Shown: piece by piece, positions 1 to 7,349 of the stretch
Layout: each line of letters starts with the position of its first letter
How positions within the stretch are numbered: the stretch's first letter is position 1
Source of the DNA: Nonomuraea zeae
GTDB taxonomy: Bacteria; Actinomycetota; Actinomycetes; Streptosporangiales; Streptosporangiaceae
Assembly: GCF_005889725.1 (NCBI RefSeq)
Contig: NZ_VCKX01000133.1
Coordinates: 1 to 32,162, forward strand
DNA length: 32,162 nucleotides
Reading direction: 5' to 3'
Translations under genes and position numbers: made by a program
The notes under the pieces: generated by a model
What the model was told of the DNA's origin: nothing
Seen by the model: the letters and a program-made list of their open reading frames with translations, nothing else
The model's database searches: none

Positions 1-2
1 GG

Positions 3-692
3 GTGGGCGAGTGGGCGCTGACGGACGTGCTCTACCGGATCGTGGCCGGGGTGGTCTGCGGCCTGCTGATCGGCCGCCTGCTCGGCCGGCTGTTCTTCCA
101 CTCCCGCGCCGAGGAGCTGCGGCTGGCCGAGCACCGCGACGGCTTCGTGGCGCTGGCCGCTACGTTCCTCGCCTACGGGGTGACCGAGCTGGTCAGCGGC
201 TACGGCTTCATCGCCGTGTTCGTCACCGCCTGTACCGTCCGCCGGGTCGAGCACGGCCACGGCTACAACAACGTCCTGCACGGGTTCGTCGAGCAGCTCG
301 AACGGCTCTTCACCGCCTGGCTGCTGCTCCTGCTCGGCGGCTTCGTCGCCACCGGCGGCCTGGCTCCGCTCACCTGGCGCGGCGCCGCCGTGGGCCTGGC
401 GCTGGTGCTGGTCATCCGCCCGCTGTCCGGCTGGCTCTCCCAGCTCCGCGGCCCGGCCGGGCCCCGGGAGCGGCGGATCATCTCCCTGTTCGGGATCCGG
501 GGGATCGGCTCGCTGTTCTACCTGGCGTACGCGCTGGGTCACGCCGACTTCGGCGTGCCACCGGAGGAGCTGTGGGCGGTGACCGCCTTCACCGTGATGC
601 TCTCCGTCGTCCTGCACGGCATCACCGCCACCCCGGCCATGAACCGACTCGACGGCCTCCGCGAGCGCGTGACGGCGCGCGGCCGGAGCTAG
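3..692 (+). CDS. Cation/proton antiporter (CPA1/NhaP type), C-terminal part
   Basis: This is the 3' part of an integral-membrane sodium/proton or potassium/proton exchanger; the 5' end lies outside the window. About 229 residues are visible, with several hydrophobic helices such as IVAGVVCGLLIGRLLG near residues 13-28 and the TAWLLLLLGGFVATGG stretch near residues 104-119. The pattern FGIRGIGSLFYLAYAL (about residues 164-179) resembles the conserved arginine-containing late helix of CPA1 antiporters, and the HGYNNVLHGFVEQLERLF segment also fits that family. The protein would exchange monovalent cations for protons across the cytoplasmic membrane. It ends with TAG in front of a strong hairpin and converges on the PKS operon, so it is not part of that operon. 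The substrate ion cannot be read from the sequence. The family call is fairly sure. Confidence 0.8.
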   Translation: MGEWALTDVLYRIVAGVVCGLLIGRLLGRLFFHSRAEELRLAEHRDGFVALAATFLAYGVTELVSGYGFIAVFVTACTVRRVEHGHGYNNVLHGFVEQLERLFTAWLLLLLGGFVATGGLAPLTWRGAAVGLALVLVIRPLSGWLSQLRGPAGPRERRIISLFGIRGIGSLFYLAYALGHADFGVPPEELWAVTAFTVMLSVVLHGITATPAMNRLDGLRERVTARGRS

Positions 693-738
693 GACGCGCG
701 AACGGCATCGTCCCCGGATGCGACGACACGCGGCGACC

Positions 739-777
739 GCCGGGCGGCCCGGGGAGATCGCCCCCGGGCCGCCCGGC
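739..777. terminator. Bidirectional terminator hairpin
   Basis: A perfect 16-bp inverted repeat (739-754 and 762-777) with a 7-nt loop lies between two convergent stop codons (692 on plus, 786 on minus). There is no U-tract, as is usual for high-GC actinobacteria. Confidence 0.75.
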
Positions 778-785
778 CGGCGACC

Positions 786-3700
786 TCAGCCTCCGATCGC
801 GGGCATGCTCTCGGGAACGGTCTCCGCCGCCGCGTCCGGTCGCGCGGCCGAGAGCAGCTCCACCAGGTGGTCCCCGATCGCGGAGATGGTGGGCTGCTGC
901 CACAGCAGGGTCGCGGGGAGACGGCAGCCGAAGCGCTTCTCCAGGCGCCGCCGGACCATGACGGTCATCACCGAGTCCAGCCCCTGCTCGACGAGGGGAC
1001 GCCGGATCGCCAGGTCCTCAGGGGCCAGCCTCATCACGGCCGCGATCTCCGCGCGGACCTCGGGCACGACGCGCTCGCGCAGGTCCTCGGGCGCCAGGCC
1101 GGCGAACGACTCCGCGGGCTGCCGGAGATCGTCCTCGGCCGGGGCGGGCGCGTCGATCACCGGGTAGCGGAGCCCCGCGAGGTGGCCCACCACCCGGCCG
1201 TCCACGTCGGCCAGGAGCGCCCGCACGGTGTCGCCGGCGGCCGGGTCCACGGACGCGTCGATGATCACCGTCGCGGGCGGCGTGCCGGTCAGCACCACCT
1301 CGTCGATGTGCACGACCATGCGCAGCACCGGATCGCCGGGGAACACGCAGGGCGCCACGGACATCGCCGCGTCCAGCGCCGAGGCCCAGCTCCCCCACTC
1401 CTCGGTGCGGACCGTGGCCCGCAGCGCGCCGTCCCCGCCCAGCAGCGTCTCGATCGTCCAGTCGAAGCCCGTCGAGGGCACGCCGACGGTGGCCAGCCGG
1501 TCGTGCACGAACCCGGGGTCGATCGGGGTGAGAGCGCCGGCGTCCGGCAGCACGTCGGGCTTCACCTGGCCAGGAGCGGCCACGTTCGCGGTGACGTGCA
1601 CCAGCCAGGCGGGCTCGGGCTCGTCGGGGCCGGCCGGCGTACGGGAGGCGAGCCGTACCGCCGGAGGCTCGTGCACGACCTGGATCTGCCTGCGTCCGGC
1701 GGTCATCAGCGGATGCGTCATCTCCACGTCGGTGAGCGTGACGTCCTCGTCCTCCACCGCGTGCAGGAACGTGTTGACCAGCACGGCGGCGGGCACGATC
1801 TCGACCCCGTTGAGCGCGTGGCTGCCCGGGTAGGGCCGGTTGGCGTCCTCCAGGCCGGTCCGCCACACCCGGGTCCGGCTGCCCGCGAGGCCCGACCCGG
1901 CTCCGAGCAGGGTGTGGGAGTGCACGTCGTGCCCCCGGTTACCGTCCCCCATGTACGCCTCGCGCCAGTGGCGGCGATGCTGCCAGGCGTACGGCGGCAG
2001 GTCGGCCAGGCCGCCGGACGGCTGCAGCCGGCGCCAGTCCACCTCGACGCCGTGACAGTGCGCCGTGCCCACCGCGACGAGGAAGGTCGCCTGCTCCGGC
2101 TGGTTCCGGCGCAGCGACGTGCCGACGAACACGTCCTCGAACCCGCTCTCCGAGAGCGTCTCGGTGACGGAGTGCGCGACCACGGGGTGGGGGGAGATCT
2201 CCAGGAACACGCGGTAGCCGTCCTGCGCCGCGGCCGCCGTCGCCGCGGCCAGCCGTACGGGCTCCCGGAGGTTCGCCGCCCAGTACGCGCCGTCCAGGAC
2301 GGGCGCCGACCGGGGGTCCGCCAGCGCGGTCGTGTACATGGGGATGCGCGGCGCGCCGAACGACAGATCGGCGGTCGCGGCGGCCAGCTCGACGGCCAGC
2401 GGGTCCATGTGCGGGCTGTGGAAGGCGACGTCCGACGCCACCCGCCGCACCACGATGCCCTCGGCCGGCCAGTCGTTCACCACCGCCTCGACCGCGGCGA
2501 CGTCGCCGGACAGCACGGTGGAGCCGGGCGCCGACGAGATCGCCGCCACCAGGTCGGTACGGCCGGCCAGCCGCTCGGCCGCCTCCTCGAAGGACAAATC
2601 CACCATCACCATGGCCCCCTTGCCCTCGGCCTGGCGCAGCAGCCGGGAGCGGCGGCAGATCAGGCGGGCGCCGTCGGCGACGGTCATCGCGCCGGCCGTC
2701 ACCGCCGCCGCGATCTCGCCGACGGAGTGGCCGATGACGGCCTTCGGAGCGACCCCGTACGCGGTCCAGAGCCTGGCGAGGCCCAGCTGCATCACGAAGA
2801 TCATGGTTTGCACGCGGTCGATCGTGTCGAGATCGCCGTCGGCCAGGACCTGCCGGGGCGAGAAGCCGATCTCCTCGGCGAAGATCGGCTCCACCTCGTC
2901 GACCAGCGCCGCGAACTCCGGCACGGCCAGCAGCTCCCGCCCCATCCCGCGCCACTGGCAGCCCTGCCCGGAGAAGACCCAGAGCGGTCCGGGACCGAGC
3001 TCGGGCAGCACGTCCCCGGTGAGCACGGCCTCGGCCGGCACGTCATCCGCGAGCCTGCGCAGGCCGGCCGCGAGCTCGTCCCCGTCCGCCCCGATCACGA
3101 CGGCCCGGCGGGCCAGATGGGTGCGCCGGAGCGCCAGCGTGTGCCCGGCGGACGCCAGGTCGAGGCCGGTCCCGAGGTGGTCGGCGAGCTTGCCCGCGTA
3201 CTGCCGCAGAGCCTTTTCCGACGCGGCCGACAGCGGGAACAGCCGCTCCCCTGCCGCCTCGGCCCTGGGCGTATCTTGGCTCGGGGGAGCCTGTTCGAGC
3301 ACGATGTGCGCGACCGTGCCGCCGTACCCGAAGCTGGAGACCCCCGCCCGGCGGGGGTGGTCGCGCTCCGGCCAGGACGATCGTTCGGTGACCACGCGAA
3401 GGCCCGAGGACTCCCACGGGATGGCCGGGTTCAGGGTGGTCAGCACGCTCGGGGGGATCTCGCCGCGGTGGAGGGCGAGCACCGCCTTGATGACGCCGGC
3501 GATTCCGGCGGCGCCTTCGAGGTGACCGATGTTGGACTTGACCGAGCCGATGAGGCACGGGTCGCCGGGGGCCCGCCGCGCGCCGAACACGGCGGACAGC
3601 GCCCCCGCCTCCAGCGGGTCGCCCAGCCGGGTCCCGGTGCCGTGCGCCTCGATGTAGTCCACGGTGGACGGCGCGACGCCCGCCTGCCGGCAGGCCCTGG

Positions 3701-4592
3701 TCATCACGTGTTCCTGGGCCTCCCCGCACGGCGCCATGATGCCGTTGGTGTGCCCGTCCTGGTTCACGGCGCTGCCGATGACGAGCGCGAGGATCCGGTC
3801 ACCGTCGCGCCGCGCGTCGGACAGCCGCTTGAGCACGACCACGCCGCAGCCCTCGCCGCGTCCGTAGCCGTCGGCCGACGCGTCGAACGACTTGGAGCGC
3901 CCGTCGGGGGCCAGGGCTCCGGCGGTGCCGAGCGTGAGGGTCTGGCCCGGGGTGACCAGCAGGTTGACGCCGCCGGCGAGGGCGACGTCGCTCTCGCCGA
4001 GCCGCAGGCTCTGCGCGGCCAGGTGCAGCGCGACCAGCGACGCCGAGCAGGCGGTGTCGATCGCCATGCTCGGGCCGCGCAGGTCCAGGGAGTAGGAGAT
4101 GCGGTTGGCGACGGCGCAGGTCGCGGCGCCGATCCCGGTCCACGCCTCGATCTGGGGAAGGTCCTCCAGCAGACGGCTGCCGTAGTCGGCCGTGCAGACC
4201 CCGACGAACACCCCGGCGTCGGTGCCGGCCAGCTCGTGCGGCGGCAGGCCGGCGTGCTCCAGGGCCTCCCACGCGGTCTCCATCAGGATCCGCTGCTGCG
4301 GGTCCATCAGCTCGGCCTCGCGGGGCGACAGGCCGAAGAACTCCGCGTCGAAGCCCTCGATGTCGCTCAGGAAGCTGCCGTGACGCACGGCGTCGCGCAG
4401 CGCGGCGGCGTGTTCGGGGCTCCGGTTCTCGTACCGGCGCCAGCGTTCGGCGGGCAGCGGCCCGGTCGTGTTCCGGCCGGCGCTCAACAGGTCCCAGAAC
4501 TCGTCCGTGGAGTGGACGTCGCCGGGGAGCCGGCATCCGATCCCGACCACCGCCACTGGTTCCACCCGGGCTCCGCGCGGACTGTCGCCCAT
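786..4592 (-). CDS. Iterative type I PKS, orsellinic acid synthase-like (KS-AT-DH-like-ACP)
   Basis: This 1268-residue single-module polyketide synthase is predicted to build an aromatic tetraketide from acetyl- and malonyl-CoA. Domains in order: KS about 11-435 (Cys182 in DTACSAS, His317 in EAHGTG, His357 in NIGHLEG); AT about 537-835 (Ser622/623 region of GHSVGE, specificity motif DVAFHSPHMD at 721-730, the AFH form expected for malonyl-CoA); DH-like about 890-1145 with HALNGVEIVP (HxxxGxxxxP, His925) and a later LDAAMS (Asp1074); ACP about 1175-1250 with phosphopantetheine Ser1207 in GLDSV. There is no ketoreductase. Length and architecture match the AviM/CalO5-type orsellinate synthases rather than 6-MSA synthases, which carry a KR. 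It is the last gene of a four-gene operon, 22 bp behind a KASIII gene, with a weak GAAGGGA ribosome site. The exact product is inference. Confidence 0.88.
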   Translation of the reverse strand: MGDSPRGARVEPVAVVGIGCRLPGDVHSTDEFWDLLSAGRNTTGPLPAERWRRYENRSPEHAAALRDAVRHGSFLSDIEGFDAEFFGLSPREAELMDPQQRILMETAWEALEHAGLPPHELAGTDAGVFVGVCTADYGSRLLEDLPQIEAWTGIGAATCAVANRISYSLDLRGPSMAIDTACSASLVALHLAAQSLRLGESDVALAGGVNLLVTPGQTLTLGTAGALAPDGRSKSFDASADGYGRGEGCGVVVLKRLSDARRDGDRILALVIGSAVNQDGHTNGIMAPCGEAQEHVMTRACRQAGVAPSTVDYIEAHGTGTRLGDPLEAGALSAVFGARRAPGDPCLIGSVKSNIGHLEGAAGIAGVIKAVLALHRGEIPPSVLTTLNPAIPWESSGLRVVTERSSWPERDHPRRAGVSSFGYGGTVAHIVLEQAPPSQDTPRAEAAGERLFPLSAASEKALRQYAGKLADHLGTGLDLASAGHTLALRRTHLARRAVVIGADGDELAAGLRRLADDVPAEAVLTGDVLPELGPGPLWVFSGQGCQWRGMGRELLAVPEFAALVDEVEPIFAEEIGFSPRQVLADGDLDTIDRVQTMIFVMQLGLARLWTAYGVAPKAVIGHSVGEIAAAVTAGAMTVADGARLICRRSRLLRQAEGKGAMVMVDLSFEEAAERLAGRTDLVAAISSAPGSTVLSGDVAAVEAVVNDWPAEGIVVRRVASDVAFHSPHMDPLAVELAAATADLSFGAPRIPMYTTALADPRSAPVLDGAYWAANLREPVRLAAATAAAAQDGYRVFLEISPHPVVAHSVTETLSESGFEDVFVGTSLRRNQPEQATFLVAVGTAHCHGVEVDWRRLQPSGGLADLPPYAWQHRRHWREAYMGDGNRGHDVHSHTLLGAGSGLAGSRTRVWRTGLEDANRPYPGSHALNGVEIVPAAVLVNTFLHAVEDEDVTLTDVEMTHPLMTAGRRQIQVVHEPPAVRLASRTPAGPDEPEPAWLVHVTANVAAPGQVKPDVLPDAGALTPIDPGFVHDRLATVGVPSTGFDWTIETLLGGDGALRATVRTEEWGSWASALDAAMSVAPCVFPGDPVLRMVVHIDEVVLTGTPPATVIIDASVDPAAGDTVRALLADVDGRVVGHLAGLRYPVIDAPAPAEDDLRQPAESFAGLAPEDLRERVVPEVRAEIAAVMRLAPEDLAIRRPLVEQGLDSVMTVMVRRRLEKRFGCRLPATLLWQQPTISAIGDHLVELLSAARPDAAAETVPESMPAIGG

Positions 4593-4614
4593 CTGCGTTC
4601 AATTCCCTTCGATC

Positions 4615-5658
4615 TCAGGCCCATTGAGGAGTATCGATGATCTTGATCACGGCGCTGGAGACGGTCACTCCCGGCCCGGTGCCGAGCATCAGCATGTGGT
4701 CGCCGGGGCCCAGCTGCCCGGTCATGAGCAGGTGGTCGAGGGAGAGGACCTGGTCGCTGGCCCCGCAGTGGCCGATGGTGCGGCCGTGGTCCCAGGTCGA
4801 GCGGGACATGGGCAGGTCGAGCATGGCCATGCACCGCTGCTCGACGATCTCTTCGGAGTAGTTCATGAACGCCACCCGGGTGAGATCGCGGGCCTCGATC
4901 CCGCTCTCGTCCAGGGCACGCTCGACGACCTCCATGAGCGCCCGCTGGATGTTGAACAGCGCCGCGGTCGCCTCGCCCTTGGGCATGACCTGCTGCCGGA
5001 ACTGCTCGTTCCTGGCCGCGAAGCTCATCCGGCGCCCGACCGTGACGCCCGGCGGGAACAGGGGCTCGCTGCCCCGGTGCAGCTCCTCGGCCTCGGCCAC
5101 CGTCGTCGTGCAGACCGACGTCAGGCGCGCGAAACCGCCCTCCCTGGTGAGCACGAGCGCGCTGGCGGCGTCCCCGCCGATGTAGCCGGGGCCCATCCGC
5201 CACCGGTCCATCAGCGGGGTGCCGTAATTGTCGGAGGCGACCAGCAGGGCGGCCTGCCGGCCGGGAGCGCCGTCCAGATAGCCGGCCGCGAGCTCCAGGG
5301 CGATGAACATCCCGTTGCAGCCCTGCCGGATCTCGGTGGCCAGGACGTCCCCGCCGACGAGATGGCGCTGAAGGTAGGAGTGCGGGGGCCAGCCGTCCGG
5401 TCCCTGGTGCCAGGTCGAGGCGTACAGGAGGAGATCCAGGTCGGCCGCCGCGCGCCCGCTGCGCTTGAGCGCGCTCTGTGCCGCGTGCAGGGCCATCTCC
5501 GGAGCCGGTACGTCACCGGCCACCGCCGCCCCTGCCAGGTTGTGCAACTCGGCCTCTTCGGCCGGGTACCAGCCTTTGGCGACGGCCTTCTCGACGCTGA
5601 CGACGGTCCGCGGGAGGAACGCTCCCACCCCGCTGATGTACGTGTCCGCCCACTGCAT
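4615..5658 (-). CDS. KASIII-like acyltransferase 1 (ChlB3/ChlB6/CerJ type), His replaced by Asn
   Basis: This 347-residue thiolase-fold protein belongs to the KASIII-like group that moves acyl groups between carriers or onto O/N acceptors instead of condensing. The nucleophile is Cys114 in RQGCNGM. The usual His position aligns to Asn266 (VAFMNYSEE), and the third position is Asp302 in GHCGASDQ, where FabH has Asn. Its paralogue two genes upstream has His there. The classical FabH GNTSA motif is absent. In ChlB-type pathways one such enzyme transfers the aromatic acyl group from the PKS to a free ACP, and another transfers it to the sugar. I chose ATG at 5658 because a GGAG lies 13 nt upstream and the family begins close to this point; GTG at 5670 is the longer alternative, but GGAG then lies 1 nt from it. 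It starts about 20 bp after the ACP stop codon. Confidence 0.85.
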   Translation of the reverse strand: MQWADTYISGVGAFLPRTVVSVEKAVAKGWYPAEEAELHNLAGAAVAGDVPAPEMALHAAQSALKRSGRAAADLDLLLYASTWHQGPDGWPPHSYLQRHLVGGDVLATEIRQGCNGMFIALELAAGYLDGAPGRQAALLVASDNYGTPLMDRWRMGPGYIGGDAASALVLTREGGFARLTSVCTTTVAEAEELHRGSEPLFPPGVTVGRRMSFAARNEQFRQQVMPKGEATAALFNIQRALMEVVERALDESGIEARDLTRVAFMNYSEEIVEQRCMAMLDLPMSRSTWDHGRTIGHCGASDQVLSLDHLLMTGQLGPGDHMLMLGTGPGVTVSSAVIKIIDTPQWA

Positions 5659-5677
5659 GACTCTGCCCACGCTCCGG

Positions 5678-5935
5678 CTAGACGGATTCGAGTTCTCTGA
5701 CCATCGCCACGATGGTCGCGACGTCCCTGAAGTTCTCCGGGTCGAGCTTCGCCGCGGGGACCGGGACGCCGATGTCGCGCCGGAGGAAGTTCAGCAGCCG
5801 CGCGGTCCGCAGGGAGTCCAGCAGACCCGACACGAGGAGCGGGGTCGTCTCGTCGACCTTGATGTCGTCGCCGTCGAGGACGAGGTTCTCCTGGATGAAG
5901 CCGATCAGCCGCCGCGTGATCTCGATGTCGGTCAT
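5678..5935 (-). CDS. Discrete acyl carrier protein (ChlB2-like)
   Basis: This 85-residue stand-alone carrier protein would hold the aromatic acyl group as a phosphopantetheine thioester. The attachment site is Ser41 in GLLDSLRTARLL, within a four-helix carrier-domain pattern; the N-terminal helix is ITRRLIGFIQENLVL. Its start codon overlaps the stop of the upstream KASIII gene (ATGA, 5932-5935), so translation is coupled. Encoding an ACP next to two KASIII-like enzymes and a PKS that has its own ACP is the diagnostic arrangement of acyl-relay cassettes: the PKS makes the acid, one KASIII loads this ACP, and the other unloads it. A free D-alanyl or peptidyl carrier role is unlikely in this context. 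Confidence 0.88.
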   Translation of the reverse strand: MTDIEITRRLIGFIQENLVLDGDDIKVDETTPLLVSGLLDSLRTARLLNFLRRDIGVPVPAAKLDPENFRDVATIVAMVRELESV

Positions 5936-6984
5936 GCGAGGGCCCCGCTCGTGACGGGAGAGGTGGACAGGACCCTGAACGCCGCCGCGGCGACGGACGT
6001 GCCCGAGCCGAACCCGACCATGAGCAGGTGATCGCCGGCCACGAGCCCGCCGGTCGCGATCAGATGCTCGAAGGCGATGAACTGGTCCACCGCGCCGCAG
6101 TGGCCGACGCGCCGCCCGTAGTCCCAGGTCGTCTGATCCTCGTCGATGCCCAGCCAGGCCATCTGCCCGTCCAGGTCCTCGCGGCGGCCGTGCGGGAAGG
6201 CCACCCGCGTGATGTCGGCGAGCCCGATCCCGGCCTCGTCCAGGGTCTTCTCGACCTGCTGCATCATCGTTTTCTGGATCGTCAGGTGGATCCCGGTTCC
6301 CTGCGCCTGGAGCAGCCGCCGGCGGAACTCCTCGTGCCGGTCACCGAAGCTCAGCCCCCTGCCGACGGTGGCGTCCGGCGGGAACAGGGGGTAGGCGCCG
6401 TCGTTGACCGCGTCGGCCGCGGGGATCACCGTCACGTTCACCGACAGGAGCTCGGCCATGCCGTACCCCTTGCCGAGGATGAGCGCGGCCGCGGCGTCGC
6501 CGATCAGCGCCCCGGGCGTCATCCGCCAGCGGTCCACCAGCGGGGTGCCGTGGTTGTCCGCGGAGACGACCGCGGCCGTCTCCCGGTCCGCGTCGGCCTG
6601 CAGGTAGCTCGCCGCCAGCTCCAGGGAGCTGATCATCCCTACGCAGCCGCTCCGGATCTCGTGCGCCGGCACGTTCCCGCCGAGCAGATGCATCTGCAGG
6701 TAGTGCTGGGGCTGCCAGCCGTTCGGGCCCTGGTGCCAGACCGACGGGTAGAGCAGCAGGTCGAGGTCGCGCGGGGAGGACTCGCCCCAGCGTTCGTACG
6801 CGTCCAGGACCGCGAGCCGCGCCATCTCGGGCGCGGGCATGTCGCCGGCCACCGCCGCGCCGATCTGCCGGAACTTCCCGGCCTCCTCGGCCGGGTACCA
6901 GCCCTCACGAACCGCCTGCTCGACGCTCACGCTGTCAGGCACATGGACGCCGAGGCTCCTGACGAACATGTTGGATGTACGCAC
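5932..6984 (-). CDS. KASIII-like acyltransferase 2 (ChlB6/CerJ type), Cys-His-Asp
   Basis: This 350-residue homologue of the KASIII-like protein two genes downstream keeps long matching blocks (YPAEEAG, WHQGPNGW, DRWRM, GHCGAVDQ), which points to an old tandem duplication. Predicted catalytic residues are Cys114 (RSGCVGM), His265 (VAFPHGRRE) and Asp300 (GAVDQ). This is the Cys-His-Asp set known for the acyl-transferring, non-condensing enzyme CerJ. It would therefore be the better candidate for delivering the aromatic acyl group to an alcohol or amine. The start is GTG at 6984 with an AGGGG about 4-5 nt upstream; ATG at 6969 is possible. It is the first gene of the operon, and 365 bp of gene-free DNA precede it. 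Confidence 0.86.
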   Translation of the reverse strand: MRTSNMFVRSLGVHVPDSVSVEQAVREGWYPAEEAGKFRQIGAAVAGDMPAPEMARLAVLDAYERWGESSPRDLDLLLYPSVWHQGPNGWQPQHYLQMHLLGGNVPAHEIRSGCVGMISSLELAASYLQADADRETAAVVSADNHGTPLVDRWRMTPGALIGDAAAALILGKGYGMAELLSVNVTVIPAADAVNDGAYPLFPPDATVGRGLSFGDRHEEFRRRLLQAQGTGIHLTIQKTMMQQVEKTLDEAGIGLADITRVAFPHGRREDLDGQMAWLGIDEDQTTWDYGRRVGHCGAVDQFIAFEHLIATGGLVAGDHLLMVGFGSGTSVAAAAFRVLSTSPVTSGALA

Positions 6985-7043
6985 ACGTCCCCTAACTCAT
7001 CGACGGTCCCGGACAACGGCCTTCCGCAGCGGTAGGCGGCTTT

Positions 7044-7059
7044 TCCGATTTATTTCGGA
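7044..7059. promoter_or_regulatory. Inverted repeat at the predicted PKS operon transcription start
   Basis: TCCGA-TTTATT-TCGGA is a perfect 5-bp inverted repeat in an AT-rich patch. It lies where transcription would start from the promoter at 7065-7093, so it may be an operator. The short arms keep confidence low. Confidence 0.3.
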
Positions 7060-7064
7060 GCCCC

Positions 7065-7093
7065 GGGATATCAAGTGACCCAAGGCCGGTCAA
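7065..7093 (-). promoter_or_regulatory. Candidate promoter of the PKS operon
   Basis: On the minus strand TTGACC (7088-7093) is followed after 17 nt by TATCCC (7065-7070). The -35 is good and the -10 is weak because it lacks the final T. It would give a leader of about 75 nt before GTG at 6984. A weaker alternative is TTGCTT (7158-7163) with TATCCT (7134-7139). Confidence 0.35.
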
Positions 7094-7349
7094 CGAAAAC
7101 AACGTGAAATAAGCCGGCGGGCCGTCACGGGCAAGGATAGGGGCGGCCCACCGGGAGAAGCAATAATGAAAGCCCACAACCCGGCCCGCCACATTGCGTG
7201 ATCGAGATCCGACGGAACGTGGTGAAATTTGAAAATGCGCCTTTCCTCTTCAGGCCGCGGTTTCCCCGAAAGCTTTGGTCCGGAATCCGGGGCGGCGGGA
7301 GAACGGCGCCGGGCCGTCGCCATTCGGCTCGGGCCCGGCGCGCGTCGAC

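Larger units (their letters stand above)
6985..7349. other. Gene-free upstream region of the PKS operon
   Basis: No credible coding region is present. This 365-bp stretch contains AT-richer patches, for example 7030-7110 and 7160-7250. It holds the candidate promoter and inverted repeat listed separately, and it also ends the upstream esterase gene, which is transcribed in the same direction. I find no convincing terminator hairpin for the esterase. Confidence 0.6.

Noticed and set aside
867..4640. Long plus-strand open frame of more than 1200 codons opposite the PKS gene
   Set aside because: It is the antisense shadow of a GC-rich gene; the product is Arg/Gly/His-rich with no domain, while the minus strand encodes clear KS, AT and ACP motifs.
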